IMG/VR virus record: IMGVR_UViG_3300025131_000048
Coordinates: 1 to 54,913 of that record
Source of the DNA: a virus
DNA length: 54,913 bases
Strand: one strand, 5' to 3'
Made by a program: the position numbers and the translations under genes. Below, piece by piece: positions 46,544 through 53,249 of the stretch. Position 1 is the first letter of the stretch; every line of letters begins with the position of its first letter. The notes under the pieces were generated by a model. That model saw only the letters and a program-made list of their open reading frames with translations, was not told the origin of the DNA and did not search any database.

Positions 46544-46699
46544 ATGAAACGTGAGGGACGAAACCTGATTGCACTCGCTGCCTGGAACCACCGGGGAGCA
46601 GGAAAGCACAAGAACAAGTCCAACCGTGGAAGCGGCAAGGGCAGCGGCAAAGCTGCTCGTCACGCGAAGCACAAGGGGCGACGATATGCCCGCGATTGA
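46544..46699 (+). CDS. Very basic small protein, leaderless
   Basis: A 51-residue protein with about 20 Lys/Arg/His: NHRGAGKHKNKSN, then GSGKGSGKAARHAKHKGRRYA. No acidic balance, so likely DNA- or RNA-binding, like small histone-like or ribosome-targeting peptides. It overlaps the next member by 14 bases. Confidence 0.55.
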   Translation: MKREGRNLIALAAWNHRGAGKHKNKSNRGSGKGSGKAARHAKHKGRRYARD

Positions 46700-46907
46700 G
46701 GTCGGAGATTTGGTAAAAAGAAATCCCCCCCACCTGGGACCAGACAACAAAGTTTATCTGGTGGCAGAAATAGAAAAACGCGAACATTCCGATGGAAGGC
46801 CGATTCTCGGCCCGCACGGTGCACCGAGTTGGTGCATACTCCACGACGACGAGGACCGCTTGACTGCCGTCAAGTCTTTGACGGTCGTACTCAAGGCCCG
46901 ACGATGA
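46686..46907 (+). CDS. GDLV-family protein
   Basis: A 73-residue member: MPAIEVGDLVKRNPPHLGPDNKVYLVAEIEKREH, then WCILHDDEDRLTAV, then LTVVLKARR. Confidence 0.65.
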   Translation: MPAIEVGDLVKRNPPHLGPDNKVYLVAEIEKREHSDGRPILGPHGAPSWCILHDDEDRLTAVKSLTVVLKARR

Positions 46908-47125
46908 GAAGAACAGACGCATGGGGAAAGCCCATCTTGCGAGTGGGCGACATTGTACAATGTTTGCCACAAAAGGACCCCGGCACAGTAGTAAAGATTC
47001 TCCAGGTGAACGCAAACGGCGCTTGGGTTGTCGCGGTCAAGTGGTTCACTTGGGACAACGGCAGAACCACAGAAGAATACATCACAGAACTTGAACTTAT
47101 AAGCGAGGCACAAAATGAGAAATAA
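46904..47125 (+). CDS. GDLV-family protein
   Basis: A 73-residue member: GKPILRVGDIVQCLPQKDPGTVVKILQV, then WVVAVKWFTWDNGRT, then LELISEAQNE. Four-base overlap upstream, 11 downstream. Confidence 0.66.
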   Translation: MRRTDAWGKPILRVGDIVQCLPQKDPGTVVKILQVNANGAWVVAVKWFTWDNGRTTEEYITELELISEAQNEK

Positions 47126-47423
47126 TCAAGTAATTCAAGCATTTAGACGAGGCGACAAGGCTCGTAGCTGGACCGAAAACCTCCGCACGGATGGAACAAC
47201 ACTCTGGTCGTACAACAAGAAAATCGCTCACCGCACCAGCGGAGGCGTGATTGTTGTGGGCGACTTCACCGCACCGGGCGGGCAGTTCCATTCGGTGACG
47301 ACTTCGGGCCATGTAAATCGTGCGAAGGGTGTAGCCCATCACGTTTTTCACCCGAGAATCTATATCGAATCTGAGCAGTTCTTTGTGCACGGCGACAACC
47401 TAACTTTTACTAATTTTATTTGA
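47115..47423 (+). CDS. Conserved phage protein (TTSGHVN type)
   Basis: A 102-residue protein: WSYNKKIAHRTSGGVIVVGDFTAPGGQFHSVTTSGHVNRAK. The pattern dg-x-L-SY-x-I ... TAPG ... TTS-x-HVN belongs to a widespread phage family with no known function. Its final FI residues come from the next AT-rich box. Confidence 0.6.
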   Translation: MRNNQVIQAFRRGDKARSWTENLRTDGTTLWSYNKKIAHRTSGGVIVVGDFTAPGGQFHSVTTSGHVNRAKGVAHHVFHPRIYIESEQFFVHGDNLTFTNFI

Positions 47424-47469
47424 AAATAAAGTTTAAAGGGTTGACTTCTTACTGAAACTCAGGCATAAT
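47411..47469 (+). promoter_or_regulatory. Promoter cassette 10
   Basis: AATTTTATTTGAAAATAAAG, TTGACT (47441-47446), 17 bp, CATAAT (47464-47469), six bases, ATG 47476. Confidence 0.73.
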
Positions 47470-47475
47470 TAGAAC

Positions 47476-48099
47476 ATGGACAACAACGGAGACACTACGA
47501 TGATAGAACGAGTTGAACGACTAACCACCCGTGTGCCTGAAAATGGCGGTTGGGACCGAGGTTTTATTGAGTCCGTCAAAGAGCAACTAGAAGCAGGCCG
47601 AACGCTCTCCCCTCGACAGATTGAAACAGTAGAGAAGATTGAGGGCAAGTTTTCCGACGAAGCCATCGAGGCTGCTGCAACCTGGGCCGAAAGGTGGGAC
47701 GACGAGAAGCAGGCGCGATTTAATGTCGCCCTGAAATATTATGGACGCACGGGCTACTATCAAAACATTGTTCAGAAAGCCTGGGGCAGTGAGAAGTTTA
47801 TTCCATCCCAAAAGGAATACAACGCGATGGCATGCAACAAGTATGCCAATGCTGTTATCAACAACGCGATGAGTGAGGCAAAGTGGCCCCTTGGTTCGCT
47901 GGTTAAGTTCCGCACTGCGAATCGAATTCGCAGCTTCTATCGCGGCAAGATTGCCGTGGTGGTTTCCCATCCTACTGACGTAAAGACGCACGCGAAGGGT
48001 GGCAAGCCCTACGGTGTTGTCCTCATTGGCAATTCTGCCATTATTCAATGCGAGGAACGCGACTTGAAAAACGCGCCGAAGAAGGCGAAGCGTTCCTAA
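47476..48099 (+). CDS. Protein with C-terminal SH3/KOW-like domain
   Basis: A 207-residue protein. The first 140 residues are helical (ESVKEQLEAGRTLSPRQIETVEKI, then WDDEKQARFNVALKYYGR). The end, PLGSLVKFRTANRIRSFYRGKIAVVVSHP with GVVLIGNSAIIQCEERDL, is a GDLV-type barrel. This shows that the domain can be fused to another domain. Leaderless ATG 47476. Confidence 0.6.
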   Translation: MDNNGDTTMIERVERLTTRVPENGGWDRGFIESVKEQLEAGRTLSPRQIETVEKIEGKFSDEAIEAAATWAERWDDEKQARFNVALKYYGRTGYYQNIVQKAWGSEKFIPSQKEYNAMACNKYANAVINNAMSEAKWPLGSLVKFRTANRIRSFYRGKIAVVVSHPTDVKTHAKGGKPYGVVLIGNSAIIQCEERDLKNAPKKAKRS

Positions 48100-48191
48100 C
48101 AGGGCGACGGGTAATATCTATATATAGGGGATTCAATGTCTCTCATGAATCCCGGCGAGAACATCAACAATTAATTTGGTGGGCGCGAAAA

Positions 48192-48211
48192 CAATATTAA
48201 ATTTAATATTG
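48192..48211. repeat. Perfect AT-rich palindrome
   Basis: CAATATTAAATTTAATATTG is its own reverse complement over all 20 bases. It lies in the longest non-coding stretch of the window and could be a dimeric protein-binding site. Confidence 0.6.
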
Positions 48212-48292
48212 TAGGTTGCAAGGAGACTAGGCACCAGGGACCGAAGAGAACCTGGACCCCGACCCCGAATAGAATCAATGACTTAGAGCAAT

Positions 48293-48351
48293 AACTTTTT
48301 TTTCACAATAAACTTTAACAGCTTGACTTCTTGCCTGGACTCAGGCATAAT
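48293..48351 (+). promoter_or_regulatory. Promoter cassette 11
   Basis: AACTTTTTTTTTCACAATAA, TTGACT (48323-48328), 17 bp, CATAAT (48346-48351). The leader contains a GTGGC/GCCAC hairpin (48361-48376) and GGAGA before ATG 48389. Confidence 0.72.
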
Positions 48352-48388
48352 ATAAGGACAGTGGCAATCAAGCCACGCGGAGACAACA

Positions 48389-48703
48389 ATGAAACTTGAA
48401 CTGACCGACGACGAGTGGACGACTGTCCTCGTCGCCCTCGACCACTACAGGGCGCACAAGGCGGCGATGGCAGCCGAACTGTACGACCCTCAACTGATGG
48501 AAGATGCTGGGTCCGCTGAGTGGTGCTGGCAGAAGATTTGGGGTGCAATCTGCATCGAGCGCAACGCAACCGCCGACGCGGTGGGCGAAGGCGAACAGCC
48601 CCAACTTCCTTTCAACACACAAACAAATTCAGGGCGCTCCGCTTCGGTGGACCCCTTCGACTTGGGTATGGCTAGCCAGTACGACAATATGGGAGACAAG
48701 TAA
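48389..48703 (+). CDS. Hypothetical protein
   Basis: A 104-residue protein: MKLELTDDEWTTVLVALDHYRAHKAAMAAELYDPQL, mostly helical, with a disordered C-terminal third. A short conserved-looking opening (L-T-x-x-E-W) is seen in other phage hypotheticals. Function unknown. Confidence 0.5.
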   Translation: MKLELTDDEWTTVLVALDHYRAHKAAMAAELYDPQLMEDAGSAEWCWQKIWGAICIERNATADAVGEGEQPQLPFNTQTNSGRSASVDPFDLGMASQYDNMGDK

Positions 48704-48757
48704 ATGTTGGTACTCGCAGCGGTTAGTGTGACTCTTGGAATCATCGGGAGTCTGTAA
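48704..48757 (+). CDS. Possible 17-residue membrane peptide
   Basis: LVLAAVSVTLGIIGS is a single hydrophobic segment, directly after the previous stop (GGGAGACAAGTAA before ATG). Too short to be sure. Confidence 0.3.
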   Translation: MLVLAAVSVTLGIIGSL

Positions 48758-48759
48758 AA

Positions 48760-48879
48760 GTGGAGTATTATCAGTCACTTAGGTATGGTTTCGACCCCGA
48801 TTATGACCCTCCGGTCTTTGACGACGAGGAGGAAACCCCCGAGGTAAAACCCAATGATTCCGAGGACATAGAAGAATAA
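48760..48879 (+). CDS. Small acidic protein
   Basis: A 39-residue protein: YYQSLRYGFDPDYDPPVFDDEEE, then PNDSEDIEE. The sequence coding for its C-terminus plus part of the next AT-rich box is repeated, without an open frame, at 51707-51730. Confidence 0.4.
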   Translation: MEYYQSLRYGFDPDYDPPVFDDEEETPEVKPNDSEDIEE

Positions 48880-48936
48880 CTTTTATTTGACTATAAAGTT
48901 CTAACTCTTGACTTTCAAGTAAATCTCAGGCATAAT
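48880..48936 (+). promoter_or_regulatory. Promoter cassette 12
   Basis: ACTTTTATTTGACTATAAAG, TTGACT (48908-48913), 17 bp, CATAAT (48931-48936), six bases, ATG 48943. Confidence 0.74.
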
Positions 48937-48942
48937 ATACCT

Positions 48943-49131
48943 ATGATGAAGGTTGGCGATTTGGTAAAATACTCTGCCCCGCGAGGGCGCAGCACATGGC
49001 TGAAAGGTATCGGAGTGGTGACAGAAACCAACCTGGACCGGCCAGCCCATGTGAGAGTTAGCTTTCCCAATGTTGGAGTCCACGCATGGATGTTCAAAGA
49101 AACTTTGGAGGTTCTCAATGAAACCCGGTGA
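48943..49131 (+). CDS. GDLV-family protein, cassette head
   Basis: A 62-residue member: MMKVGDLVKYSAPRGRSTWLKGIGVVTETN, then HVRVSFPNVGVHAWM, then LEVLNETR. The ETR and stop lie in the next start. Confidence 0.66.
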   Translation: MMKVGDLVKYSAPRGRSTWLKGIGVVTETNLDRPAHVRVSFPNVGVHAWMFKETLEVLNETR

Positions 49132-49318
49132 TTTAGTTGTATGGACGGAGTATGCCGCAGGTTGGTCTAACGGACCCAAAGCGGGCGAGTACGCGGGCAC
49201 AGTTGTTCGCGTCATTCCTCCGACCCGCCGCAAACGCAGCCGCGCTAAGATTGAAATCTTGGCCGAAGAAACTTTCATTGTCGGACGAAGATTTATTGAG
49301 GTTGTCAGTGGAGTCTGA
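49118..49318 (+). CDS. GDLV-family protein, nested start
   Basis: A 66-residue member: MKPGDLVVWTEYAAGWSNG, then EYAGTVVRVIPPTRRKRSRAKIEIL, then RFIEVVSGV. The RRKRSR loop is unusually basic. Overlaps 14 bases upstream, 11 downstream. Confidence 0.65.
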   Translation: MKPGDLVVWTEYAAGWSNGPKAGEYAGTVVRVIPPTRRKRSRAKIEILAEETFIVGRRFIEVVSGV

Positions 49319-49511
49319 TTATATTCCCCTCCATCCCGGCGATTTAGTGGAAATCTCGCGGAATTCAATTCTTTTCAGGCATGGCGACCGAGGCTGGGTC
49401 GAATCAATGGGCTGGGGCTCCGGCGTACTCATTTGTGTGGTGCAACTATTTGAGAAGTCCAACAAAGTACGGATTCTCGTTAATGATTTGATAAAGATTT
49501 CAAACACTTAG
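49308..49511 (+). CDS. GDLV-family protein, last short copy
   Basis: A 67-residue member: YIPLHPGDLVEISRNSILFRHGDRGWVESMG, then VLICVVQLFEKSNKVRILVNDLIKI. GTG start. It closes the array of short copies. Confidence 0.64.
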   Translation: MESDYIPLHPGDLVEISRNSILFRHGDRGWVESMGWGSGVLICVVQLFEKSNKVRILVNDLIKISNT

Positions 49512-49519
49512 AAAAAGAA

Positions 49520-49578
49520 AACTTTTATTTGACAATAAAGTTTTACTTGTTGACTTTTGCCTCCCACTCAGGCATAAT
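49520..49578 (+). promoter_or_regulatory. Promoter cassette 13
   Basis: Dyad AACTTTTATTTGACAATAAA, TTGACT (49550-49555), 17 bp, CATAAT (49573-49578). A GGGC-GCTTAA-GCCC hairpin lies in the leader at about 49591-49604. Confidence 0.74.
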
Positions 49579-49621
49579 ATAGAGAGTGGAAGGGCGCTTA
49601 AGCCCCGATGGAGATTACAGA

Positions 49622-50470
49622 ATGTCTTACAATGGAACGGTTCGATGCGGCCACTGCTACAGTCAGGGTCACAACAAGCGTGGGTGCCCCGCACTCAAGA
49701 AGATTATCGAAGAAAATCCCGACAGTTATGAAGCGAAGCACGGAGCCGGGAAGGCTCGACAGTGCTCGTACTGCCAGGGTGAGGGACACAATCGAGCATC
49801 ATGCTCTGGCCGCAAGACTCACGAGGCCACTTTCCGAGCCGATAACACGCTCTGGCGAAAGGCTTTCGACAAGTGGGCGACCTCGCAAGGTCTGGGCTAC
49901 GGTGCCCTGCTTCGTGCGCCGATTACATGGCGCAACACAAAGCAAGAACGCATCGACGGCGAGAGCACTCCCGCTCTGGGGATGTTCAAGGGTCTGAGGA
50001 CTCACGAAGAGGATGACCCGCTCACGAGAGAGTGGGCGCGGAAACCAGCCTATCAGAACCGAGGGGCTCTGTGGATGGACCTCATTGGTGCGGAGCTTGG
50101 CTATAACGACCGTGCACAGTCGGCCCACCTTCAGCTTCCTGACATTCCGGTGATTGCTCCAGCCCACGGCAAGGATTCCTGGGGCTACGAGCGCAGCCGC
50201 GACGGTGGCGACTCTAAGTGGACCGTCGCTTCCCCTTCGCCTGTTCCGGGCCTGGGTCCTGAGTTTACTTCGACCGCTGCAATTGACGCACTAGTCAAGG
50301 ACTACTTCAAGACGGGCAAGTACGCAAAGACCGAGAGCAACTGGAACGAGTTGACGAAGGAAACTCGTCAGGCTCTCGTGGATTACCTCAATGATTCCGC
50401 GACGTTGGAGGAGCTTGGCCGACGCCTCAACCCCGAGGACGACGCAAACTCCGAGAGTGATAACCAGTAA
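49622..50470 (+). CDS. Protein with two CCHC zinc knuckles
   Basis: A 282-residue protein. CGHCYSQGHNKRGC (about 8-21) and CSYCQGEGHNRASC (about 48-61) are both exact C-x2-C-x4-H-x4-C knuckles, known from retroviral nucleocapsids and cellular RNA-binding proteins. The remainder is soluble with a helical acidic C-terminus (ATLEELGRRLNPEDD). Expected to bind single-stranded RNA or DNA. ATG 49622 has GGAGATTACAGA upstream; an in-frame GTG at 49586 would add 12 residues. Confidence 0.7.
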   Translation: MSYNGTVRCGHCYSQGHNKRGCPALKKIIEENPDSYEAKHGAGKARQCSYCQGEGHNRASCSGRKTHEATFRADNTLWRKAFDKWATSQGLGYGALLRAPITWRNTKQERIDGESTPALGMFKGLRTHEEDDPLTREWARKPAYQNRGALWMDLIGAELGYNDRAQSAHLQLPDIPVIAPAHGKDSWGYERSRDGGDSKWTVASPSPVPGLGPEFTSTAAIDALVKDYFKTGKYAKTESNWNELTKETRQALVDYLNDSATLEELGRRLNPEDDANSESDNQ

Positions 50471-50503
50471 TTTCAACTACTTAGAGTAGCTAAAAGAGTT
50501 TTG

Positions 50504-50550
50504 ACAATAAAGTTTAATTACTTGCAATTCACCCCCACATGGGGTATACT
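50504..50550 (+). promoter_or_regulatory. Promoter cassette 14 (TTGCAA type)
   Basis: TTTTGACAATAAAGTTTAAT, TTGCAA (50522-50527), 17 bp, TATACT (50545-50550), then a leader with the GGGC/GCCC hairpin and TAGGAGA before ATG 50594. Confidence 0.7.
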
Positions 50551-50593
50551 TAGAGAGTGGAAGGGCGCTTAAGCCCGCTAGGAGACACAAAAC

Positions 50594-51658
50594 ATGGCAA
50601 TCGATTTCAAAACACTTCTTACCGTCCTTCCCCACGTCACGGACGCGAACCACCCGGTACTGCTCCGAGGACGACACGGCATTGGCAAGTCCAGCGTCGT
50701 CTATCAGTTCGCTGAGACTGTCGGCCTGCGGGTTGTCGAGCGGCGAGCCAGCCAGATGACCGAAGGCGACCTCTTGGGTCTGCCGAAGACCGATGGTGAC
50801 GTGACCTCTTTCTGCCCGCCTGATTGGTTCGCGGAGGCTTGCAGCACTGGCGTGCTTCTTTTCCTCGATGAAGTGGACCGGGCGACTCTGGAAGTCCGTC
50901 AGGGCATCTTTGAGCTTTGCGACTCTCGCAAGCTCGCGGGACACGTCCTGCACCCCGAGACTCTGATTTTCGCTGCCGTCAACGGTGGCACTCACGCGGG
51001 CGCGGCCTCCTATCAGGTGGGCGAGATGGACCCTGCCGAGCTTGACCGCTACACCACTTTCGACGTTGAGCCGACCGTGGACGACTGGTTGACTTGGGCG
51101 CAGGACCGACTGGACCCGCTGGTTGTGGATTTCATTCGTAACAACGTCGTACACTTGGAGCACAACGACGACCCAGAACCCAACAAGGTCTACCCGTCCC
51201 GTCGCTCTTGGCAGCGGTTCAGCGACACTGTGAGCACTGCTGCTCTCGTCGTCGCCGGCGAAACGAACCCAACCGTGTACTCGCTGGCGAGTGCCTACGT
51301 TGGCTTTGAGGCTGCGGTGTCGTTCAACGACTTCGTGGCGAACTACAGCAAGGTGGTTTCCGTGGGCGATGTCCTCGACCGGGGCAAGGTCCCCGAGGAC
51401 CTCGACCTGAACGACCACTGTGCCCTGATTGACAAGCTGGGTGCCTCCGGTCGGCTGGCGGCTGAAGTCTCCGATAGCGTGCGAGTGAACCTCGCGAGCT
51501 ACTTCCTGAGCCTTCCGAGCGAGCCCGCGATGAAGCTCTGGACCGTTATCGGACAGGCGAACAGCGACCTTGCGATTGCGATGCACTCCACCGAGGTCAA
51601 GGACAAGAGCGTTGGAGCGTACCTTGTCGAGATTCTCACCGGAAAGGAAATCCAGTAA
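50594..51658 (+). CDS. MoxR-type AAA+ ATPase
   Basis: A 354-residue AAA+ ATPase. Walker A LLRGRHGIGKSS (about 22-33), a MoxR-like loop after DLLGLPKTDGD, Walker B GVLLFLDEVDRA, sensor 1 IFAAVNGG, and an arginine-finger region DPAELDRYTTF. MoxR ATPases remodel targets through a VWA-domain partner; such a partner is encoded next. Codon third positions are rich in G/C, unlike the 1-35 kb genes, and produce a 397-codon antisense shadow frame. Confidence 0.88.
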   Translation: MAIDFKTLLTVLPHVTDANHPVLLRGRHGIGKSSVVYQFAETVGLRVVERRASQMTEGDLLGLPKTDGDVTSFCPPDWFAEACSTGVLLFLDEVDRATLEVRQGIFELCDSRKLAGHVLHPETLIFAAVNGGTHAGAASYQVGEMDPAELDRYTTFDVEPTVDDWLTWAQDRLDPLVVDFIRNNVVHLEHNDDPEPNKVYPSRRSWQRFSDTVSTAALVVAGETNPTVYSLASAYVGFEAAVSFNDFVANYSKVVSVGDVLDRGKVPEDLDLNDHCALIDKLGASGRLAAEVSDSVRVNLASYFLSLPSEPAMKLWTVIGQANSDLAIAMHSTEVKDKSVGAYLVEILTGKEIQ

Positions 51659-51675
51659 AAACAGAGTCATTCCGA

Positions 51676-51699
51676 GGGGTTGCGGGTTTCCCGCGCCCC
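51676..51699 (+). terminator. GC-rich stem-loop after the ATPase gene
   Basis: GGGG-TT-GCGGG pairs with CCCGC-G-CCCC around a TTT loop. No U-tract follows, so it is a possible factor-dependent end or mRNA stabiliser. Confidence 0.4.
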
Positions 51700-51706
51700 G
51701 AAGACG

Positions 51707-51790
51707 AATGATTCCGAGGACTTAGAAGAACAAAGTTTCTTTCAAAGAATAGTTTAATTACTTGCAATTCGCCCCCCGATGCGGTATACT
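51707..51790 (+). promoter_or_regulatory. Promoter cassette 15 with duplicated gene end
   Basis: The start (AATGATTCCGAGGAC, then TAGAAGAA) is a degraded copy of bases 48853-48877. TTGCAA (51762-51767), 17 bp, TATACT (51785-51790), then AAGGAA before ATG 51810. Confidence 0.68.
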
Positions 51791-51809
51791 TAGAGAGTAA
51801 GGAATTCAT

Positions 51810-53105
51810 ATGACGACAACGACCGACATGACCGACGACACTTCAGACGCCCAGGATGCGCCTGTGAGCCCTTTCAACCTGAACGTGCATATGCACCGAT
51901 TGCTGCTCGACGAGCCTTTCTTCGCTGCACTGTCGCGCCGGATGGACAAGCGGCGAACGACGAGCGTTCCGACTGCCGGGGTCCGCGTGACCGAGGAAGG
52001 CAAGCTGGAGCTTGTCTACAACCCGACGTTTTTCCAGGGGCTCTCCGACGAGGAGCAGCGGGACGTGCTCAAGCACGAATTCTATCACATCGTCTTTCAG
52101 CACGTCACGGGTGGACGCTTCGCGTCTTTCCGCGACCTGACGCCCGAGCAGCGCAAGCGACACAATATTGCGATGGACCTGTCTATCAACTGCCACTTGC
52201 CGAATCTGCCCGAGGGCTGCTGCATGCCGGGTGTTGGTCCCTTCGCGGAGCTTCCGAGCTTCAAGACTGCCGAATGGTACTTGAGCAACCTCCCCGAGTC
52301 CGAAGGTGGCGGCGAAGGTGGCGGCGAAGGCGGCGGCGAGGGTGGCGGCGAGGGTGAAGGTCCCGGCGAAGGCGGCGGCAGCGGTCCCTTTGAGGATGGC
52401 GTCTTTGACGACCACGAGGGCTGGGGCGACTGCGACGACCAGTTGAAGCAGATTGCCGAGGAGCGGGTGAAGGATTTTATCAAGGAGGCTGCCGAGGAGG
52501 CGAACAAGACTTCTCGCGGCTGGGGCTCCGTCCCGGCAGACTGCAAGAAGGCTATCATGGACGCTATCAGCAACAAGGTTGACTGGAAGTCCGTCCTGCG
52601 CTACTTCGTCAAGCAGAGTCAGAAGGCTAACAAGCGTTCGACCGTGCGGAAGATTAACAAGCGTTACCCCTACATGCACCCAGGCAAGAAGGCGACCCGG
52701 CGAGCAAAGGTGGCGATTGCCATCGACCAGTCCGGTTCCGTCAGTGATTCGATGCTCGCGGCCTTCTTCGCGGAGCTAAACTCTCTGGCGAAGCTCGCAG
52801 AGTTCACGGTCATTCCGTTCGACACTCGCGTGGACGAATCGAAGAATTGGGTCTGGAAGAAGGGGCAGACGCGCAAGCGTGAGCGGACCATGCACGGTGG
52901 TACCTGCTTCAACGCTCCGACGAACTTCGTCAACGAAAAGGGCGGATTCGATGGGCTCATCGTCCTGACGGACATGGAAGCCCCGAAGCCTGTTCCTTGC
53001 AGGGTGCAACGAATGTGGCTTACCACCGAGTACTACGCGAAGCGACCGTATTTCGACCCGAAGCCCGAAAGGCTCGTGTCCATCCCCGAAAAGGATATGG
53101 AGTAG
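51810..53105 (+). CDS. Metallopeptidase-like/VWA protein (DUF2201 type)
   Basis: A 431-residue protein. The N-terminal zincin-like domain has LKHEFYHIVFQH (HExxH, about 75). A Gly/Glu repeat linker (about 165-195) leads to a charged helical region and a C-terminal VWA-like domain with the MIDAS AIDQSGSVSDS (about 308). This matches DUF2201 partners of MoxR ATPases. With the upstream ATPase it forms a likely remodelling or proteolytic machine. Whether the peptidase is active is not known. Confidence 0.85.
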   Translation: MTTTTDMTDDTSDAQDAPVSPFNLNVHMHRLLLDEPFFAALSRRMDKRRTTSVPTAGVRVTEEGKLELVYNPTFFQGLSDEEQRDVLKHEFYHIVFQHVTGGRFASFRDLTPEQRKRHNIAMDLSINCHLPNLPEGCCMPGVGPFAELPSFKTAEWYLSNLPESEGGGEGGGEGGGEGGGEGEGPGEGGGSGPFEDGVFDDHEGWGDCDDQLKQIAEERVKDFIKEAAEEANKTSRGWGSVPADCKKAIMDAISNKVDWKSVLRYFVKQSQKANKRSTVRKINKRYPYMHPGKKATRRAKVAIAIDQSGSVSDSMLAAFFAELNSLAKLAEFTVIPFDTRVDESKNWVWKKGQTRKRERTMHGGTCFNAPTNFVNEKGGFDGLIVLTDMEAPKPVPCRVQRMWLTTEYYAKRPYFDPKPERLVSIPEKDME

Positions 53106-53114
53106 CTCAGAGAG

Positions 53115-53213
53115 TCGCCCTGGAAGGCCCTGACGGGCCGGGATAGGGGTTGGGTATGAAGTCGCCTAATCGGCGGCTCAGAGCCTCTCAGGAGGTTTTG
53201 CGATCCAGGGCGA
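53115..53213 (+). ncRNA. Candidate structured RNA with multi-branch fold
   Basis: TCGCCCTGGA (53115-53124) and TCCAGGGCGA (53204-53213) form a perfect 10-bp closing helix. Inside are three hairpins: GGCCC/GGGCC (53126-53139), CGCC/GGCG (53163-53175) and CCTC/GAGG (53184-53195). No credible protein frame fills it. It lies just after the metallopeptidase/VWA gene. Confidence 0.5.
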
Positions 53214-53223
53214 GAACGACACC

Positions 53224-53249
53224 CCGGCGAAGCCGGTCGGAAGAATTTT
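53224..53249 (+). terminator. Possible intrinsic terminator
   Basis: CCGGC-GAA-GCCGG is a tight 5-bp hairpin followed after nine bases by TTTTT (53246-53250). The spacing to the U-tract is long, so termination may be weak. Confidence 0.4.

Larger units (their letters stand above)
48100..48388 (+). other. Intergenic region with perfect palindrome
   Basis: About 290 bases between genes. It holds a doubtful 12-codon frame (48136-48174), a perfect 20-base palindrome at 48192-48211, a purine-rich stretch (48215-48280), and promoter cassette 11 at its end. No tRNA is seen. Confidence 0.6.

Noticed and set aside
48136-48174. Twelve-codon frame after GGGG in the 48.1 kb intergenic region
   Set aside because: Too short and with no conserved feature; kept only as a note in the intergenic entry.
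36197-49511. CRISPR array as explanation for the repeated GAAAATCGGTGACTTGG units
   Set aside because: Spacing is 150-230 bases and irregular, and each interval is a coding gene with conserved protein ends; no Cas gene is seen.
50477-51670. A 397-codon open frame on the minus strand opposite the MoxR ATPase gene
   Set aside because: It mirrors a clear AAA+ gene with G/C-rich third codon positions, which remove antisense stops. Its product shows no motif, and all other genes are on the plus strand.
51843-52679. A 278-codon minus-strand frame opposite the VWA/metallopeptidase gene
   Set aside because: Same cause as the frame opposite the ATPase; Ala/Val-rich composition results from the Gly/Glu repeat read in reverse.
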